Shown here: positions 49,440-58,687 of the stretch, one piece after another | Layout of the letters: each line of letters opens with the position of its first letter | How positions within the stretch are numbered: position 1 is the stretch's first letter | Assembly: GCF_034313965.1 (NCBI RefSeq) | Contig: NZ_JAVIWQ010000002.1 | Location: forward strand, 248,001-312,000 | Reading direction: 5' to 3' | Length of the DNA stretch: 64,000 nucleotides | DNA from: Herbaspirillum sp. RTI4 | Lineage (GTDB): Bacteria; Pseudomonadota; Gammaproteobacteria; Burkholderiales; Burkholderiaceae_D | The notes under the pieces: model-generated | What the model was told of the DNA's origin: nothing | Databases searched by the model: none | What the model saw: the letters and a program-made list of their open reading frames with translations, nothing else | Translations under genes and position numbers: made by a program

Positions 49440-50063
49440 ATGTCGTTACGTCAGATGCTGACATTTTTGCCACTTAACAGCGCCTTGCTGCGCCGGATAC
49501 TGGCCGGCTGGGTTCTGGCGCTGTGCGCTTCGGCCGCACTCACCGCCACAGCCGCACCGCTCGCCCCACCAGCCCCACCCGCCCCACCCACTTTTATCGC
49601 GCAGGAATTGCCGATGGCACGACTGGCGGGACAAGGTAATTTCACCTGGTTCACCCTCAGGATTTACCACATCCAGATGTGGGTAGGCGCGGCCGGTTAC
49701 CGGCAGGACGCTCCCGACGCCGCGCCCTTCCTGCTTGACCTGCGTTACGCCCGCACTCTCGACGGACAAAAAATTGCCGAGGCCAGCGCCAGCCAGATGG
49801 AAAAAATCGGCGCAGGCAATTCAGCGCAACGTCAGGCGTGGCGACTAAAAATGATCTCTATTTTCCCGGATGTCGTCGAAGGCGATCATCTCAGCGGTCT
49901 GTTTCTTCCCGGCATCGGTGCGCGTTTTTATCTGAACGGGAAAGTGCTGGCAGAAGTGCCGGATCTGGAATTCGCCCGCGCGTTTTTCGGCATCTGGCTC
50001 GCGCCGACCAGCACCGCGCCTGACTTGCGCCATGCGCTGCTGCAAGACGCGGCGCGACCATGA
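49440..50063 (+). CDS. Chalcone-isomerase-like exported protein
   Basis: 207 residues. A signal peptide (AGWVLALCASAALTATAA) is followed by a Pro-rich stretch (APPAPPAPP) and a chalcone-isomerase-like domain: LAGQGNFTWFTLRIYHIQMWV, LLDLRYARTLDGQKIAEAS, and FYLNGKVLAEVPDLEFARAFFGIWL near the end. Bacterial members are not flavonoid enzymes; they sit in clusters for lipid modification or photo-oxidative stress. An ATG at 49455 is an alternative start. It overlaps the MFS gene by 4 bases. Confidence 0.82.
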   Translation: MSLRQMLTFLPLNSALLRRILAGWVLALCASAALTATAAPLAPPAPPAPPTFIAQELPMARLAGQGNFTWFTLRIYHIQMWVGAAGYRQDAPDAAPFLLDLRYARTLDGQKIAEASASQMEKIGAGNSAQRQAWRLKMISIFPDVVEGDHLSGLFLPGIGARFYLNGKVLAEVPDLEFARAFFGIWLAPTSTAPDLRHALLQDAARP

Positions 50064-51316
50064 CAACTTCCCCGGCCTTGTCGCTGCGGGCTTTATTTAG
50101 CTATGGCTTGTTCGGCTTTCCGCTGGCGATGGTCGCACTGCCTATCTATATCTTCGTGCCGCAATTTTATGCCCAGCGCAGCGGCCTGACGCTGGCGACA
50201 ATTGGTCTGGCGCTGCTGGTGACGCGTTTGTTCGCGGCGCTGACCGACCCTTTGCTAGGTTGGTGGGTGCAGCGCGGCGGCGGTGCTTACACTCCATATC
50301 TACTGCTGTCCCTGCCCTTGCTGCTGCTCGGATTCGGCGCACTGTTTCATCCGCCGGAACTAGCGAAAGGCGCGGTGTTGGCCTGGTTTATTGCGTCCTT
50401 GCTGCTGGTGTATCTGGGTTTCGGTCTGGCGATGATTACGCATCAAAGCTGGGGCGCGGCCTTGACGCAAGCGCCCTTGCAGCGCACCCGTGTGGCAGCG
50501 ATACGCGAAGGCTGCGGGCTGGCGGGGGTGGTGATAACTGCGGGACTGAGCGGCTGGATGGGGTATGACGCGCTGTCGCTGGCTTTCGCCGTTTGCCTGC
50601 TGCTGTCGGCCATGTTGTTGCTGCGGCAAGCGCCGCGTCCGGCGGCGTCTGCAAACAGTGGAGCAAGCGCTGCTTTACCGCTGACGCGTGCCAGTCTGTT
50701 GACGCCGTTTGCCAGCAAGCCGTATCGCGCCCTGTTTGCAGTGCTGATCGTCAACGGCGTGGCGGCCGCCATTCCCGCCACGCTATTTTTGTTTTTTGCT
50801 GACGACAAGTTGCAGCTGGGGAAATATGCCGGCGCTTTTCTGGTGCTGTATTTCATCGCGGCGGCAGCGTCCATGCCTTTGTGGGTGGCGCTGGCGCGCT
50901 GTTGGGGTGAAGCCCGCGCCTGGGTCGCCGGGATGCTGTTGTCTGCGCTGGTGTTCGTCTGGGCGTTTGCGCTAGGTGCGGGCGCGCTGTACGGTTTCGG
51001 CGCTATCTGCCTGCTGTCCGGTATTGCGCTGGGTGCCGATCTGGCCTTGCCACCGGCGCTGCTGGCCGGGGTAATCTCACGCGCAGGTCATAGCGGTCAG
51101 CGCGAGGCGGCATATTTTGGCTGGTGGAACTGGGGCGTGCAAATGACGCTGGCACTGGCTGCCGGGATTTCTTTGCCACTGCTGGAGTGGCTCGGTTATG
51201 TGCCGGGACAGTCTGGCGGTGTGCCTGCGCTGTCGGTGGCTTACGCCTTGCTGCCTTGCGGTTTGAAACTGATCGCTGCCGCGATGTTGTGGCGTGCGCC
51301 TTTGCGTGATTGCTGA
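50060..51316 (+). CDS. MFS transporter (GPH/MelB-like)
   Basis: 418 residues with about twelve membrane helices. The N-terminal SYGLFGFPLAMVALPIYIFVPQFYAQ and RLFAALTDPLLGWWVQR match the GPH/MelB-like branch (the TDPLLG motif). It is coupled to the chalcone-isomerase-like gene by a 4-base overlap and followed by a DUF3833 lipoprotein. The same three families occur together in ChrR/sigma-regulated clusters of other proteobacteria. The substrate is unknown. Confidence 0.85.
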   Translation: MTTSPALSLRALFSYGLFGFPLAMVALPIYIFVPQFYAQRSGLTLATIGLALLVTRLFAALTDPLLGWWVQRGGGAYTPYLLLSLPLLLLGFGALFHPPELAKGAVLAWFIASLLLVYLGFGLAMITHQSWGAALTQAPLQRTRVAAIREGCGLAGVVITAGLSGWMGYDALSLAFAVCLLLSAMLLLRQAPRPAASANSGASAALPLTRASLLTPFASKPYRALFAVLIVNGVAAAIPATLFLFFADDKLQLGKYAGAFLVLYFIAAAASMPLWVALARCWGEARAWVAGMLLSALVFVWAFALGAGALYGFGAICLLSGIALGADLALPPALLAGVISRAGHSGQREAAYFGWWNWGVQMTLALAAGISLPLLEWLGYVPGQSGGVPALSVAYALLPCGLKLIAAAMLWRAPLRDC

Positions 51317-51474
51317 GTCGGAGAGCATCGAATCAGGCATTCCGAACAGCGCCAGACAGCTCTTGTTTTTCGGCTCGCCAAGACATGTGGCTGCATAGTA
51401 AGCCGTGAAAATTAAGTACTTTCCGGGATGAGCTTCATCCCATGTACCTCTAACTCAACCGAATGGATAGCCAG

Positions 51475-52038
51475 ATGAAAATCAAAAATGTATGTGCGTA
51501 TGTTGTAGTTGCCGCTGCGGCGACACTGCTATCGGCCTGCTCGACGCCGGCTCCTGTCGAACACTACGCGGCGGAACAGCCGACGCTGGACATGCAGCGC
51601 TATTTCAATGGCAAGCTGGAAGCTCACGGCATGTTTCAGGATCGTTCTGGCACCGTGATCAAGCGCTTTGTCGTGCAGATGATTTGCCATTGGGAGGGTG
51701 AAACCGGCACGCTCGATGAGGATTTCACTTATTCGGACGGCACTAAACAGAAGCGCGTCTGGACGCTGCGCAAGGTCGCGCCGGGACGCTTTATCGGCAC
51801 AGCGCCGGACGTCGTCGGTGAAGCAATAGGCGTGGTGGCGGGCAATACGCTGCACTGGAGTTACGTGCTGGCCTTGCCGGTCGACGGCAAAATCATCAAC
51901 GTCGATTTCGACGACTGGATGATTCTGATCGATCAGCGCGTAATGCTCAATCGTGCCACGATGAGCAAGTACGGATTTAATCTGGGCGCAGTGACGCTCT
52001 CGTTCGATAAGCAGGAACAAGCCGTGCTGCCGAAGTAA
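51475..52038 (+). CDS. DUF3833 family lipoprotein
   Basis: 187 residues from MKIKNVCAYVVVAAAATLLSAC, with a GGAT box upstream; the ATG at 51463 is the alternative. The lipobox is LSAC, with the lipidated Cys at residue 22. The mature part fits DUF3833 (YFNGKLEAHGMFQDRSGTV, VMLNRATMSKYGFNLG). The role is unknown. Family members commonly sit beside chalcone-isomerase-like proteins and MFS transporters, as here. Confidence 0.83.
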   Translation: MKIKNVCAYVVVAAAATLLSACSTPAPVEHYAAEQPTLDMQRYFNGKLEAHGMFQDRSGTVIKRFVVQMICHWEGETGTLDEDFTYSDGTKQKRVWTLRKVAPGRFIGTAPDVVGEAIGVVAGNTLHWSYVLALPVDGKIINVDFDDWMILIDQRVMLNRATMSKYGFNLGAVTLSFDKQEQAVLPK

Positions 52039-52104
52039 ACAACGCGAGGGAGTGGGTGAGACAGGACGTGCGGGAGTGCTGGAGAGAGTGCTGCTGATGA
52101 CAAT

Positions 52105-52134
52105 CCGCCACAGGAACAACAATTCCTGTGGCGG
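52105..52134. terminator. Bidirectional terminator between the DUF3833 gene and putP
   Basis: Perfect 12-bp arms CCGCCACAGGAA (52105-52116) and TTCCTGTGGCGG (52123-52134) with a 6-base loop lie in the gap between the convergent genes. Confidence 0.75.
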
Positions 52135-52165
52135 GTTGCTTAAGCCGGATTACTGTTGAGCGCTG

Positions 52166-53650
52166 TCAGAGATGACTGACTTCCAGCTCCACTTCTGCAT
52201 GTTTTGACAGCATGGTGGCCGATGGCTCACCTAGGCGACTCACGCCCACCGTAGCAAGCCAGGCAAAGAGAAAACCAGGAACGATTTCGTACAGGCCAAA
52301 CCAGCCGAATTGCTTCCAGACCAGCACCGTGACAGCGCCGACAATAATGCCTGCCAGCGCGCCGTTACGCGTCATACGTGACCAGAACAGCGACAAGATA
52401 ATGGCTGGCCCAAACGCCGCGCCAAATCCAGCCCAGGCGTAGCTCACCATGCCGAGGACCTTGGACTCCGGATCACCGGCAATGCCAATGGCAACTAACG
52501 CAATCGCCATCACCATGGAGCGACCCACCCAGACCAACTCTTTATGATTAGCGTTTTTGCGCACGAAGGTGTGATAAATGTCTTCGGTCAGCGCGCTGGA
52601 ACATACCAGCAACTGGCACGACAAGGTACTCATGACGGCGGCCAGAATCGCTGCCAGCAGCAGACCGGCAATCCAGGGATTGAACAATTGCTTGGCTACT
52701 TCGATGAACACGGTTTCCGAGTTGGCATTGACCGCCTGAGCGCCCTCCGGGTGCATCAGAAAATAGGGAATCCCCACAAAACCAACCGCCACGGCACCAA
52801 GCAGACACAACACCATCCAGGTCATGCTGATCCGGCGCGCTGCCGGAATGGTCTTTGCCGATTGCGCGGCCATGAAGCGCACCAGAATGTGCGGTTGGCC
52901 AAAATAGCCCAAACCCCATGCCAGCAACGACAGAACGCTGACAAATGAAGCGCCCTTCATGATGTTCATTTTGGCGGGTTCCATTAAATCCGTCATCGAT
53001 TGCGTCGGTTGCAGGCCATGAGTGATGGCGAAGTAAGCCACCACCGGAGCGACGATGAGCGCGGTGAAAATCAGCGATGCCTGAATGGTGTCGGTCCAGC
53101 TGACCGCCAGAAATCCCCCAATGAAAACATAGGCAATGGTGCAGGCTGCGCCGACCCACAACGCCGTCTGGTAAGGCAAGCCGAACATGTTCTCGAACAG
53201 GCGCGCCCCTGCCACCACGCCGGAGGCGCAATAGATGGTGAAGAACACCAGAATCACTAATGTTGTCAGGATGCGGAGCAGGTTTTGTTTGTCCTCAAAC
53301 CGGTTGGAAAAATAGTCTGGCAGCGTGAGCGCATTGCCAGCCCGCTCGGTGTACAAGCGCAGCCGGGCCGCAACAAAGCGCCAATTGAGGTAAGCCCCCA
53401 TGGCCAAGCCGACGGCAATCCAGGCCTCGCTCACACCTGAGAGATAAATAGCGCCCGGCAAGCCCATGAGCAGCCAGCCGCTCATGTCGGAGGCACCGGC
53501 TGACAGCGCAGTGACAAAGCTGCCCAGGCTGCGTCCGCCCAGGATGTAGTCGTCCAGATTATTGGTACTGCGGTAGCCCAGGATGCCGATAAACAGCATG
53601 GCGAACAGGTAAATGCTAAACATGATCACGGTGGGATCTGTAAAGTTCAT
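52166..53650 (-). CDS. putP: Sodium/proline symporter
   Basis: 494 residues, typical for PutP (E. coli 502). About 13 membrane helices of the solute:sodium symporter fold. Motifs: YILGGRSLGSFVTALSAGASDMSGWLLMGLPG (read in parts) and a Ser/Thr-rich Na+ site in the early helices, and FGQPHILVRFMAAQS. It imports proline for PutA, whose gene is directly upstream on the same strand; the 189-base gap holds only short TG-rich repeats (12-bp repeats at 53723-53746). Confidence 0.95.
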   Translation of the reverse strand: MNFTDPTVIMFSIYLFAMLFIGILGYRSTNNLDDYILGGRSLGSFVTALSAGASDMSGWLLMGLPGAIYLSGVSEAWIAVGLAMGAYLNWRFVAARLRLYTERAGNALTLPDYFSNRFEDKQNLLRILTTLVILVFFTIYCASGVVAGARLFENMFGLPYQTALWVGAACTIAYVFIGGFLAVSWTDTIQASLIFTALIVAPVVAYFAITHGLQPTQSMTDLMEPAKMNIMKGASFVSVLSLLAWGLGYFGQPHILVRFMAAQSAKTIPAARRISMTWMVLCLLGAVAVGFVGIPYFLMHPEGAQAVNANSETVFIEVAKQLFNPWIAGLLLAAILAAVMSTLSCQLLVCSSALTEDIYHTFVRKNANHKELVWVGRSMVMAIALVAIGIAGDPESKVLGMVSYAWAGFGAAFGPAIILSLFWSRMTRNGALAGIIVGAVTVLVWKQFGWFGLYEIVPGFLFAWLATVGVSRLGEPSATMLSKHAEVELEVSHL

Positions 53651-53839
53651 GGAAGTCTCCTCAAGGTAGAACTGGTTATTTCAAAAATTGATGCGGGTGC
53701 GTGTGTCTTTGTTTGTATCTGTGCGTATGTCTTTGCGTATGTCTAAGGGATAAGCAGGGTGTGCCGGGCCTACCGGCTTGTGGGCTTAGCCGTGAATGGA
53801 TGGAAATTTGACGGAGAAAGTGCGCCAGCGGCGCAGACT

Positions 53840-56800
53840 TCAGCCCATGGTCATGAGCTGGGCGTTACCGCCCGCAGCGGCGGTGTTGGTGCTGATACTT
53901 TGCTCGTGCATCAAGGCGCTTAGGTCGTAATGCGCCCCCTCGGCCAGTTGTACGGACGTCAGACTCTCGATACGCGCTATGGCCCCCGAGCGCTGGGCTA
54001 TGCGCGGTGACAACTCCTGCAAGGCATCGCCATCGCCCTCAAACAGCACGGTACTGAGGGTGGGTTCGCTCATTAATTGTTCCTTGCTGCAGCGCTGAAT
54101 CCACTGTTGCACTTCAGGCGGTAGTGCCGCCAGCACAGGCGACAAAACCTTGTCGGTATCCGACGCTTCGAGCCAGTACTTGTTACCGCTGGCCAGTGCT
54201 GCCGCAAGCTGATGAATCAGTCCGATCGGCGTACGGGGTACCGCACAGACCATGCCCCGTGGCAGTAACTGGTAGACGTTCGCCTCGCCCGTGGGGCCGG
54301 GCAAAGTAAAGAGTTGGCCCAGCACGCTGAGCGCACCGTAGTATTCGCAAGCGGCCACGGCTTGAGCAGTGTCGCGGGCTTGCCAGCCGGTGAGCGCGCT
54401 GAAAGCCGGCCCGGGCAAAGCCGTAGTCAGACTTTGCAGGGCGAGCAAGCCGGGCTGCGCGGCGGGGTCGATCTGCATGCGCGCTCCCAGCGCAGGATTA
54501 ACCGGCATGGTTTGCAACGCGGCGAGTGCCTGGTTGCCTTGCGCCTTGCCCGCTTGCAGCAGGCGGTACAAATACAGCGGGCCACCTGCCTTGGGGCCGG
54601 TACCGGACAGTCCCATGCCGCCAAACGGCTGCACTCCGACCACCGCGCCGATGACGTTGCGGTTGACGTAGACATTCCCGGCCAATATTTTTTGCGTGAC
54701 CTGAGCGATGGTTTCGTCAATACGGCTGTGCACGCCGAAGGTCAGGCCGTAGCCGGTGGCGTTAATCGCCTCCAGCAACTCACCCAGTTGTTCGCGGCGA
54801 TAGCGCAGCACATGCAGAACCGGACCAAAAATTTCCTTTTGCAGACGATCAATGCGATCGATCTCAATCAGGGCAGGCATCACAAAATAGCCTTGGCCTG
54901 CGCTTTCGTCACGCCCCATCCGGCTGACGGGCTGACCCTGCGCCTGCATGCGCTCGATGTGCTGCTCGATCTGCACACGCGCCTCTTCATCTATCACCGG
55001 GCCGACATCGGTGTCCATGCGATCCGGATTACCCATGACCCATTCGCGCATGGCGTGTTTGATCATGTCCACCACGCGCTCGGCACCATCGTCCTGAATG
55101 CACAGCAAGCGTAGCGCCGAGCAGCGCTGACCGGCCGAGTCAAAGGCCGAGCCCAATACGTCGCCCACCAGTTGTTCGGCCAGCGCGGACGAGTCGGCCA
55201 CCAGCGCGTTCTGGCCGCCGGTTTCGGCGATCAGTGGAATGCAGCGTCCCTGCCGGCTCAGCCGCGTGGACAGCGTTTGTGCAATCAGGCGCGCGACTTC
55301 AGTCGAGCCGGTGAATAACACACCCGACACCAGAGGATGCGCTACCAGCGCGGCACCGACGATCTCGCCGGTACCGGGAACCAGTTGCACGGCGTCTGTT
55401 GGTACGCCCGCTTCATGCAGAATTTTCACCATCACATCGGCGATCAGCGGGGTCTGCTCGGCAGGTTTGGCTAAGGCGCAATTGCCGCTCGCCAGAGCGG
55501 CCGCTACCTGGCCGGTAAAAATGGCGAGCGGGAAATTCCAGGGGCTGATGCACAACACGACCCCGAGTGGCCGGTTCAGATCGTTGTCGAAAGTGGCTTC
55601 TGTTTGCGCAGCGTAATAGCGTAAAAAGTCCACCGCTTCGCGCACTTCGGCAATCGCATTGGGCAGGGACTTGCCGGCTTCCCGCACGATCAGACCGAGC
55701 AGGCTTTGCATGCGCTGTTCCAGCATGTCGGCGGCGCGTTTGAGGCAGGCGGCGCGTTCCTGCGGCGGTGTGCCCTGCCAGATTTGCGCACCGCTATGGG
55801 CGCGCTGCACGGCCAGTTCTACCTCTTGCGATGTCGTCGGGAGCACCCAGCCCACGCGGTCGCGCGTGTCGGCCGGATTCAGAACAGCTTGCCAGGCGTC
55901 GTCGGCATACTCCGCTGGCATAGTGGTCACGACCGCCACGCTGGCAGTGGCGGTATGCAGACCTTGCGTGCTGCGCAGCAGACCGACGGCGAGCGATGCC
56001 AGTTGCTGCTCATGCGCCAGATTCATTCCCGACGAATTCAGCCGCGATTGGACTCCCAGGTCGGCAAACATCTGGCGCGGCAACGGGATTTTGGCATGCG
56101 GCGCACCCAGTTGGCCGGCCTCGGTTTCGATGCGATGCGCTTCCACTACCGGGTCGACGACCAGTTCGGAGACGGGCACGTTCGGGTCGCCAATGCGGTT
56201 GACGAACGAGGTGTTGGCGCCGTTCTCCAGCAGGCGACGCACCAGATAGGCCAGCAAGGTTTCATGCGAGCCGACGGGCGCGTAAATGCGGCAGGGGCGA
56301 CCCAGCTTGCCGTCGGAGGCATTGCCGGTGATCTGGTTATAGAGGGGCTCGCCCATGCCGTGCAGGCACTGAAATTCATACTGGCCGCTGTAATAGTTGT
56401 GGCCTGCCATGTGGTAAATCGCGGAGACTGTTTGCGCGTTGTGGGTGGCAAACTGCGGGTAGACCGCGTCGGGCGCGGCCAGCAGCTTGCGGGCGCAGGC
56501 GAGGTAAGACACATCGGTGTGGGCCTTGCGCGTGAAGACCGGGTAGCCATCCAGTCCGTCGATCTGCGCTTTCTTGATCTCGCTGTCCCAGTACGCCCCT
56601 TTGACCAGACGCAGCATCACACGATGGCCGCTACGGCGGGCCAGATCAATGACATAGTCGATCACAAACGGGCAGCGCTTGAGATACGCCTGCACCACAA
56701 AGCCGATGCCGTTCCAGCCTTTGAGAGAAGGCTCGAAACACAGACTTTCCAGCAGATCGAGCGACAGTTCCAGCCGATCGGCTTCTTCGGCGTCGATGTT

Positions 56801-57913
56801 GAGTCCGATGTCGTACTGACGTGCCAACTGGGCGAGTTTCAGCAGTCGCGGCAGCAGCTCTTGCATCACGCGCTCGCGCTGCGCCCGGCTGTAACGCGGG
56901 TGCAAGGCCGACAGCTTGACGGAAATTCCAGGGCCTTCGTAGATGCCGCGTCCGTGCGAAGCCTTGCCAATAGCGTGGATGGCCTGCTCGTAAGACACCA
57001 GATAGCCTTGCGCATCGGCCTCGGTCATGGCGGCTTCGCCCAGCATGTCGTAGGAATAGCGAAAGCCTGCTTTTTCCATGGGGCGGCTATTGGCCAGCGC
57101 TTCGGAGATGGTCTGCCCGGTGACGAACTGCTCGCCCATAAGTTTCATGGCGCGGTGCACGCCTTGGCGGATCAGCGGCTCGCCCCCCTTGCCGATCAGG
57201 CGGGTCAGCGAGGTTGCCAGACTTTTTTCGCTGTTGGTGGCGGTCAGCTTACCGGTCAGCATCAAACCCCAGACGGCGGCATTGACGAACATGGAGGGGG
57301 ACTTGCCCAAGTGGGCGTGCCAGTCGCCGCGACTGATTTTGTCGCGGATGAGCATGTCGCGCGTTGCGTTATCGGGGATGCGAAGCAAGGCCTCGGCCAG
57401 ACACATCAAGGCGACCCCTTCCTGGCTGGAGAGCGAAAACTCCTGCACCAGCGCTTCTACGCCGCTGGCATCTTTGTTACTGCGCAGAACTTCCACCAGT
57501 TGAGCGGCCACTTTTTCGATGGAGGCACGTTGTGCGGCATCCGGCGTATAGGCCAATTGCGCCAGCATCGGCAGGCATTCCGCCTCGGGACGGTGCCAGG
57601 CGGCAGTAATGGCGGCGCGCAGATCGGTTTGCGGCTGGACATTTTGCGCCCAGTCCAGGAAAGGTTGCACCTGAGGTATAACCTCAGCGGACAAGGCTGA
57701 CTCGTCGGCGTCGTCCACATCCGAGAATGCACTCACTCCAGCGGCAGCCGAAGGGGCGGCCCCTGCCGACTGACTTCGTTCAAGGCTCTCCACGTACTGC
57801 AAAACAGCCTGCTTACAAACCCAGTGCGCTGTTCGCCCTTGCAGGGCAGCCGCTTCTTTGATGCGGTTTCGCAGTGCTTCATCAACTTTGAGGCCGAGCG
57901 TGACGGTGGACAT
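53840..57913 (-). CDS. putA: Trifunctional PutA: repressor, proline dehydrogenase and P5C dehydrogenase
   Basis: 1357 residues. The N-terminal ribbon-helix-helix (about 1-47: TVTLGLKVDEALRNRIKEAA) indicates a DNA-binding, trifunctional PutA. The FAD-linked proline dehydrogenase barrel covers about 150-560 (GISVKLSALHPRYSRAQ, LNIDAEEADRLELSLD, RLVKGAYWDSEIK). The P5C dehydrogenase domain covers about 640-1110 (ISPWNFPLAIFTGQVAAAL, AETGGQNALVADSSA), with catalytic Cys near C931 in SAGQRCSALR. A further C-terminal domain follows. It oxidises proline to glutamate and represses put genes when proline is absent. Confidence 0.97.
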   Translation of the reverse strand: MSTVTLGLKVDEALRNRIKEAAALQGRTAHWVCKQAVLQYVESLERSQSAGAAPSAAAGVSAFSDVDDADESALSAEVIPQVQPFLDWAQNVQPQTDLRAAITAAWHRPEAECLPMLAQLAYTPDAAQRASIEKVAAQLVEVLRSNKDASGVEALVQEFSLSSQEGVALMCLAEALLRIPDNATRDMLIRDKISRGDWHAHLGKSPSMFVNAAVWGLMLTGKLTATNSEKSLATSLTRLIGKGGEPLIRQGVHRAMKLMGEQFVTGQTISEALANSRPMEKAGFRYSYDMLGEAAMTEADAQGYLVSYEQAIHAIGKASHGRGIYEGPGISVKLSALHPRYSRAQRERVMQELLPRLLKLAQLARQYDIGLNIDAEEADRLELSLDLLESLCFEPSLKGWNGIGFVVQAYLKRCPFVIDYVIDLARRSGHRVMLRLVKGAYWDSEIKKAQIDGLDGYPVFTRKAHTDVSYLACARKLLAAPDAVYPQFATHNAQTVSAIYHMAGHNYYSGQYEFQCLHGMGEPLYNQITGNASDGKLGRPCRIYAPVGSHETLLAYLVRRLLENGANTSFVNRIGDPNVPVSELVVDPVVEAHRIETEAGQLGAPHAKIPLPRQMFADLGVQSRLNSSGMNLAHEQQLASLAVGLLRSTQGLHTATASVAVVTTMPAEYADDAWQAVLNPADTRDRVGWVLPTTSQEVELAVQRAHSGAQIWQGTPPQERAACLKRAADMLEQRMQSLLGLIVREAGKSLPNAIAEVREAVDFLRYYAAQTEATFDNDLNRPLGVVLCISPWNFPLAIFTGQVAAALASGNCALAKPAEQTPLIADVMVKILHEAGVPTDAVQLVPGTGEIVGAALVAHPLVSGVLFTGSTEVARLIAQTLSTRLSRQGRCIPLIAETGGQNALVADSSALAEQLVGDVLGSAFDSAGQRCSALRLLCIQDDGAERVVDMIKHAMREWVMGNPDRMDTDVGPVIDEEARVQIEQHIERMQAQGQPVSRMGRDESAGQGYFVMPALIEIDRIDRLQKEIFGPVLHVLRYRREQLGELLEAINATGYGLTFGVHSRIDETIAQVTQKILAGNVYVNRNVIGAVVGVQPFGGMGLSGTGPKAGGPLYLYRLLQAGKAQGNQALAALQTMPVNPALGARMQIDPAAQPGLLALQSLTTALPGPAFSALTGWQARDTAQAVAACEYYGALSVLGQLFTLPGPTGEANVYQLLPRGMVCAVPRTPIGLIHQLAAALASGNKYWLEASDTDKVLSPVLAALPPEVQQWIQRCSKEQLMSEPTLSTVLFEGDGDALQELSPRIAQRSGAIARIESLTSVQLAEGAHYDLSALMHEQSISTNTAAAGGNAQLMTMG

Positions 57914-57923
57914 GGTTGTACCT

Positions 57924-57950
57924 TTAAGCGCTTAAGTTGCACTTATTATA
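57924..57950 (-). promoter_or_regulatory. putA promoter region with candidate operator
   Basis: A perfect TATAAT on the minus strand (57950-57945) lies about 32 bases before the putA start. Just downstream is a perfect 12-bp palindrome TTAAGCGCTTAA (57924-57935), and GTTGCA on the plus strand (57936-57941), the half-site bound by E. coli PutA. This places a likely PutA operator over the transcription start. No good -35 was seen. Confidence 0.55.
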
Positions 57951-58341
57951 CTGAGCATCAAAAACCGACGACTTTTTCTCTATTTACGCGTCAGGGATGA
58001 CGGGAAATGAGCGGTCTCAAAAAGTGAAATTGATTTCCGGCAAGATTGCGCGAAAGACGATTGTGTGGCGGATCAAAAAAAACATTTGCAGCGGCGTGTT
58101 TGGATATTGGCGTGGGAGACTTGAACAAGCAATCGAAACGTCAACAAACTCTGGCGTTCTTCGCAAGAGAGGCTCTTTTCAACCGCACTGTTTTTGCTTT
58201 TTCACCGGCAACTCATCTGGGAGGAGGAAGTGCGGTAGGGGAATGACGCTTTAGCTTGGTATGTATCCCGAGGTCAGGAGATTTTCTCCACCAACTTTTA
58301 TTTTAAGGATTGCTAAGCACTTGATTGAATGATGCATTGAT
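57951..58341. other. Intergenic region between putA and tRNA-Arg
   Basis: About 390 bases. Short plus-strand frames (57997-58254 and others) have no family resemblance and no convincing ribosome-binding site, so none is called. No clear terminator for the tRNA was found. Confidence 0.5.
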
Positions 58342-58417
58342 TGGTGCGGCTGGCTGGGATCGAACCAGCGACCCTTGGCTTCGGAGGCCAATACTCTATC
58401 CACTGAGCTACAGCCGC
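58342..58417 (-). tRNA. tRNA-Arg (anticodon CCG)
   Basis: 76 bases on the minus strand fold as a standard cloverleaf. The acceptor stem GCGGCTG pairs with CAGCCGC, followed by A and an encoded CCA end. The D arm is TAGCTCAGTGGATAGAG, the anticodon loop is CTCCGAA with a TTGGC/GCCAA stem, and the T arm carries GGTTCGATCC. The anticodon CCG reads CGG arginine codons. It is the only RNA gene recognised in the window. Confidence 0.96.
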
Positions 58418-58687
58418 ACGAGACTGCATAGACGGGCTGAAGGATACCGTTTTTATTCCGCGCCGTCCATGCATACCGCGATTTTCGATTCCACATGCAT
58501 GGCATTACGTCTATAATCAAGGGTTGGGTGAGGTGCCATTCTCCGTAAAACGGCTTGGTGCCAGGTGTTTCCGTCTGGGGATAATGCATATATTTGCGAT
58601 ATCCTTGTATCTGCGCCTTGTGTCTGCGTACTGTGGAGCTGCCGGCAGCCGTCCCGCCCGGTTTATAAAATTGCACTTGAGGGAATT

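Noticed and set aside
53700..53760. TG-rich repeats between putA and putP as a mobile-element trace
   Set aside because: Only short 12-bp near-repeats were found, with no terminal inverted repeats or target duplications.
57997..58254. Plus-strand small gene between putA and tRNA-Arg
   Set aside because: No recognisable family, overlapping frames of similar length, and no clear ribosome-binding site.
58565..58687. N-terminal extension of the cytochrome c gene
   Set aside because: The extension has no family resemblance. The ATG at 58688 has a good ribosome-binding site and leads straight into the membrane anchor.
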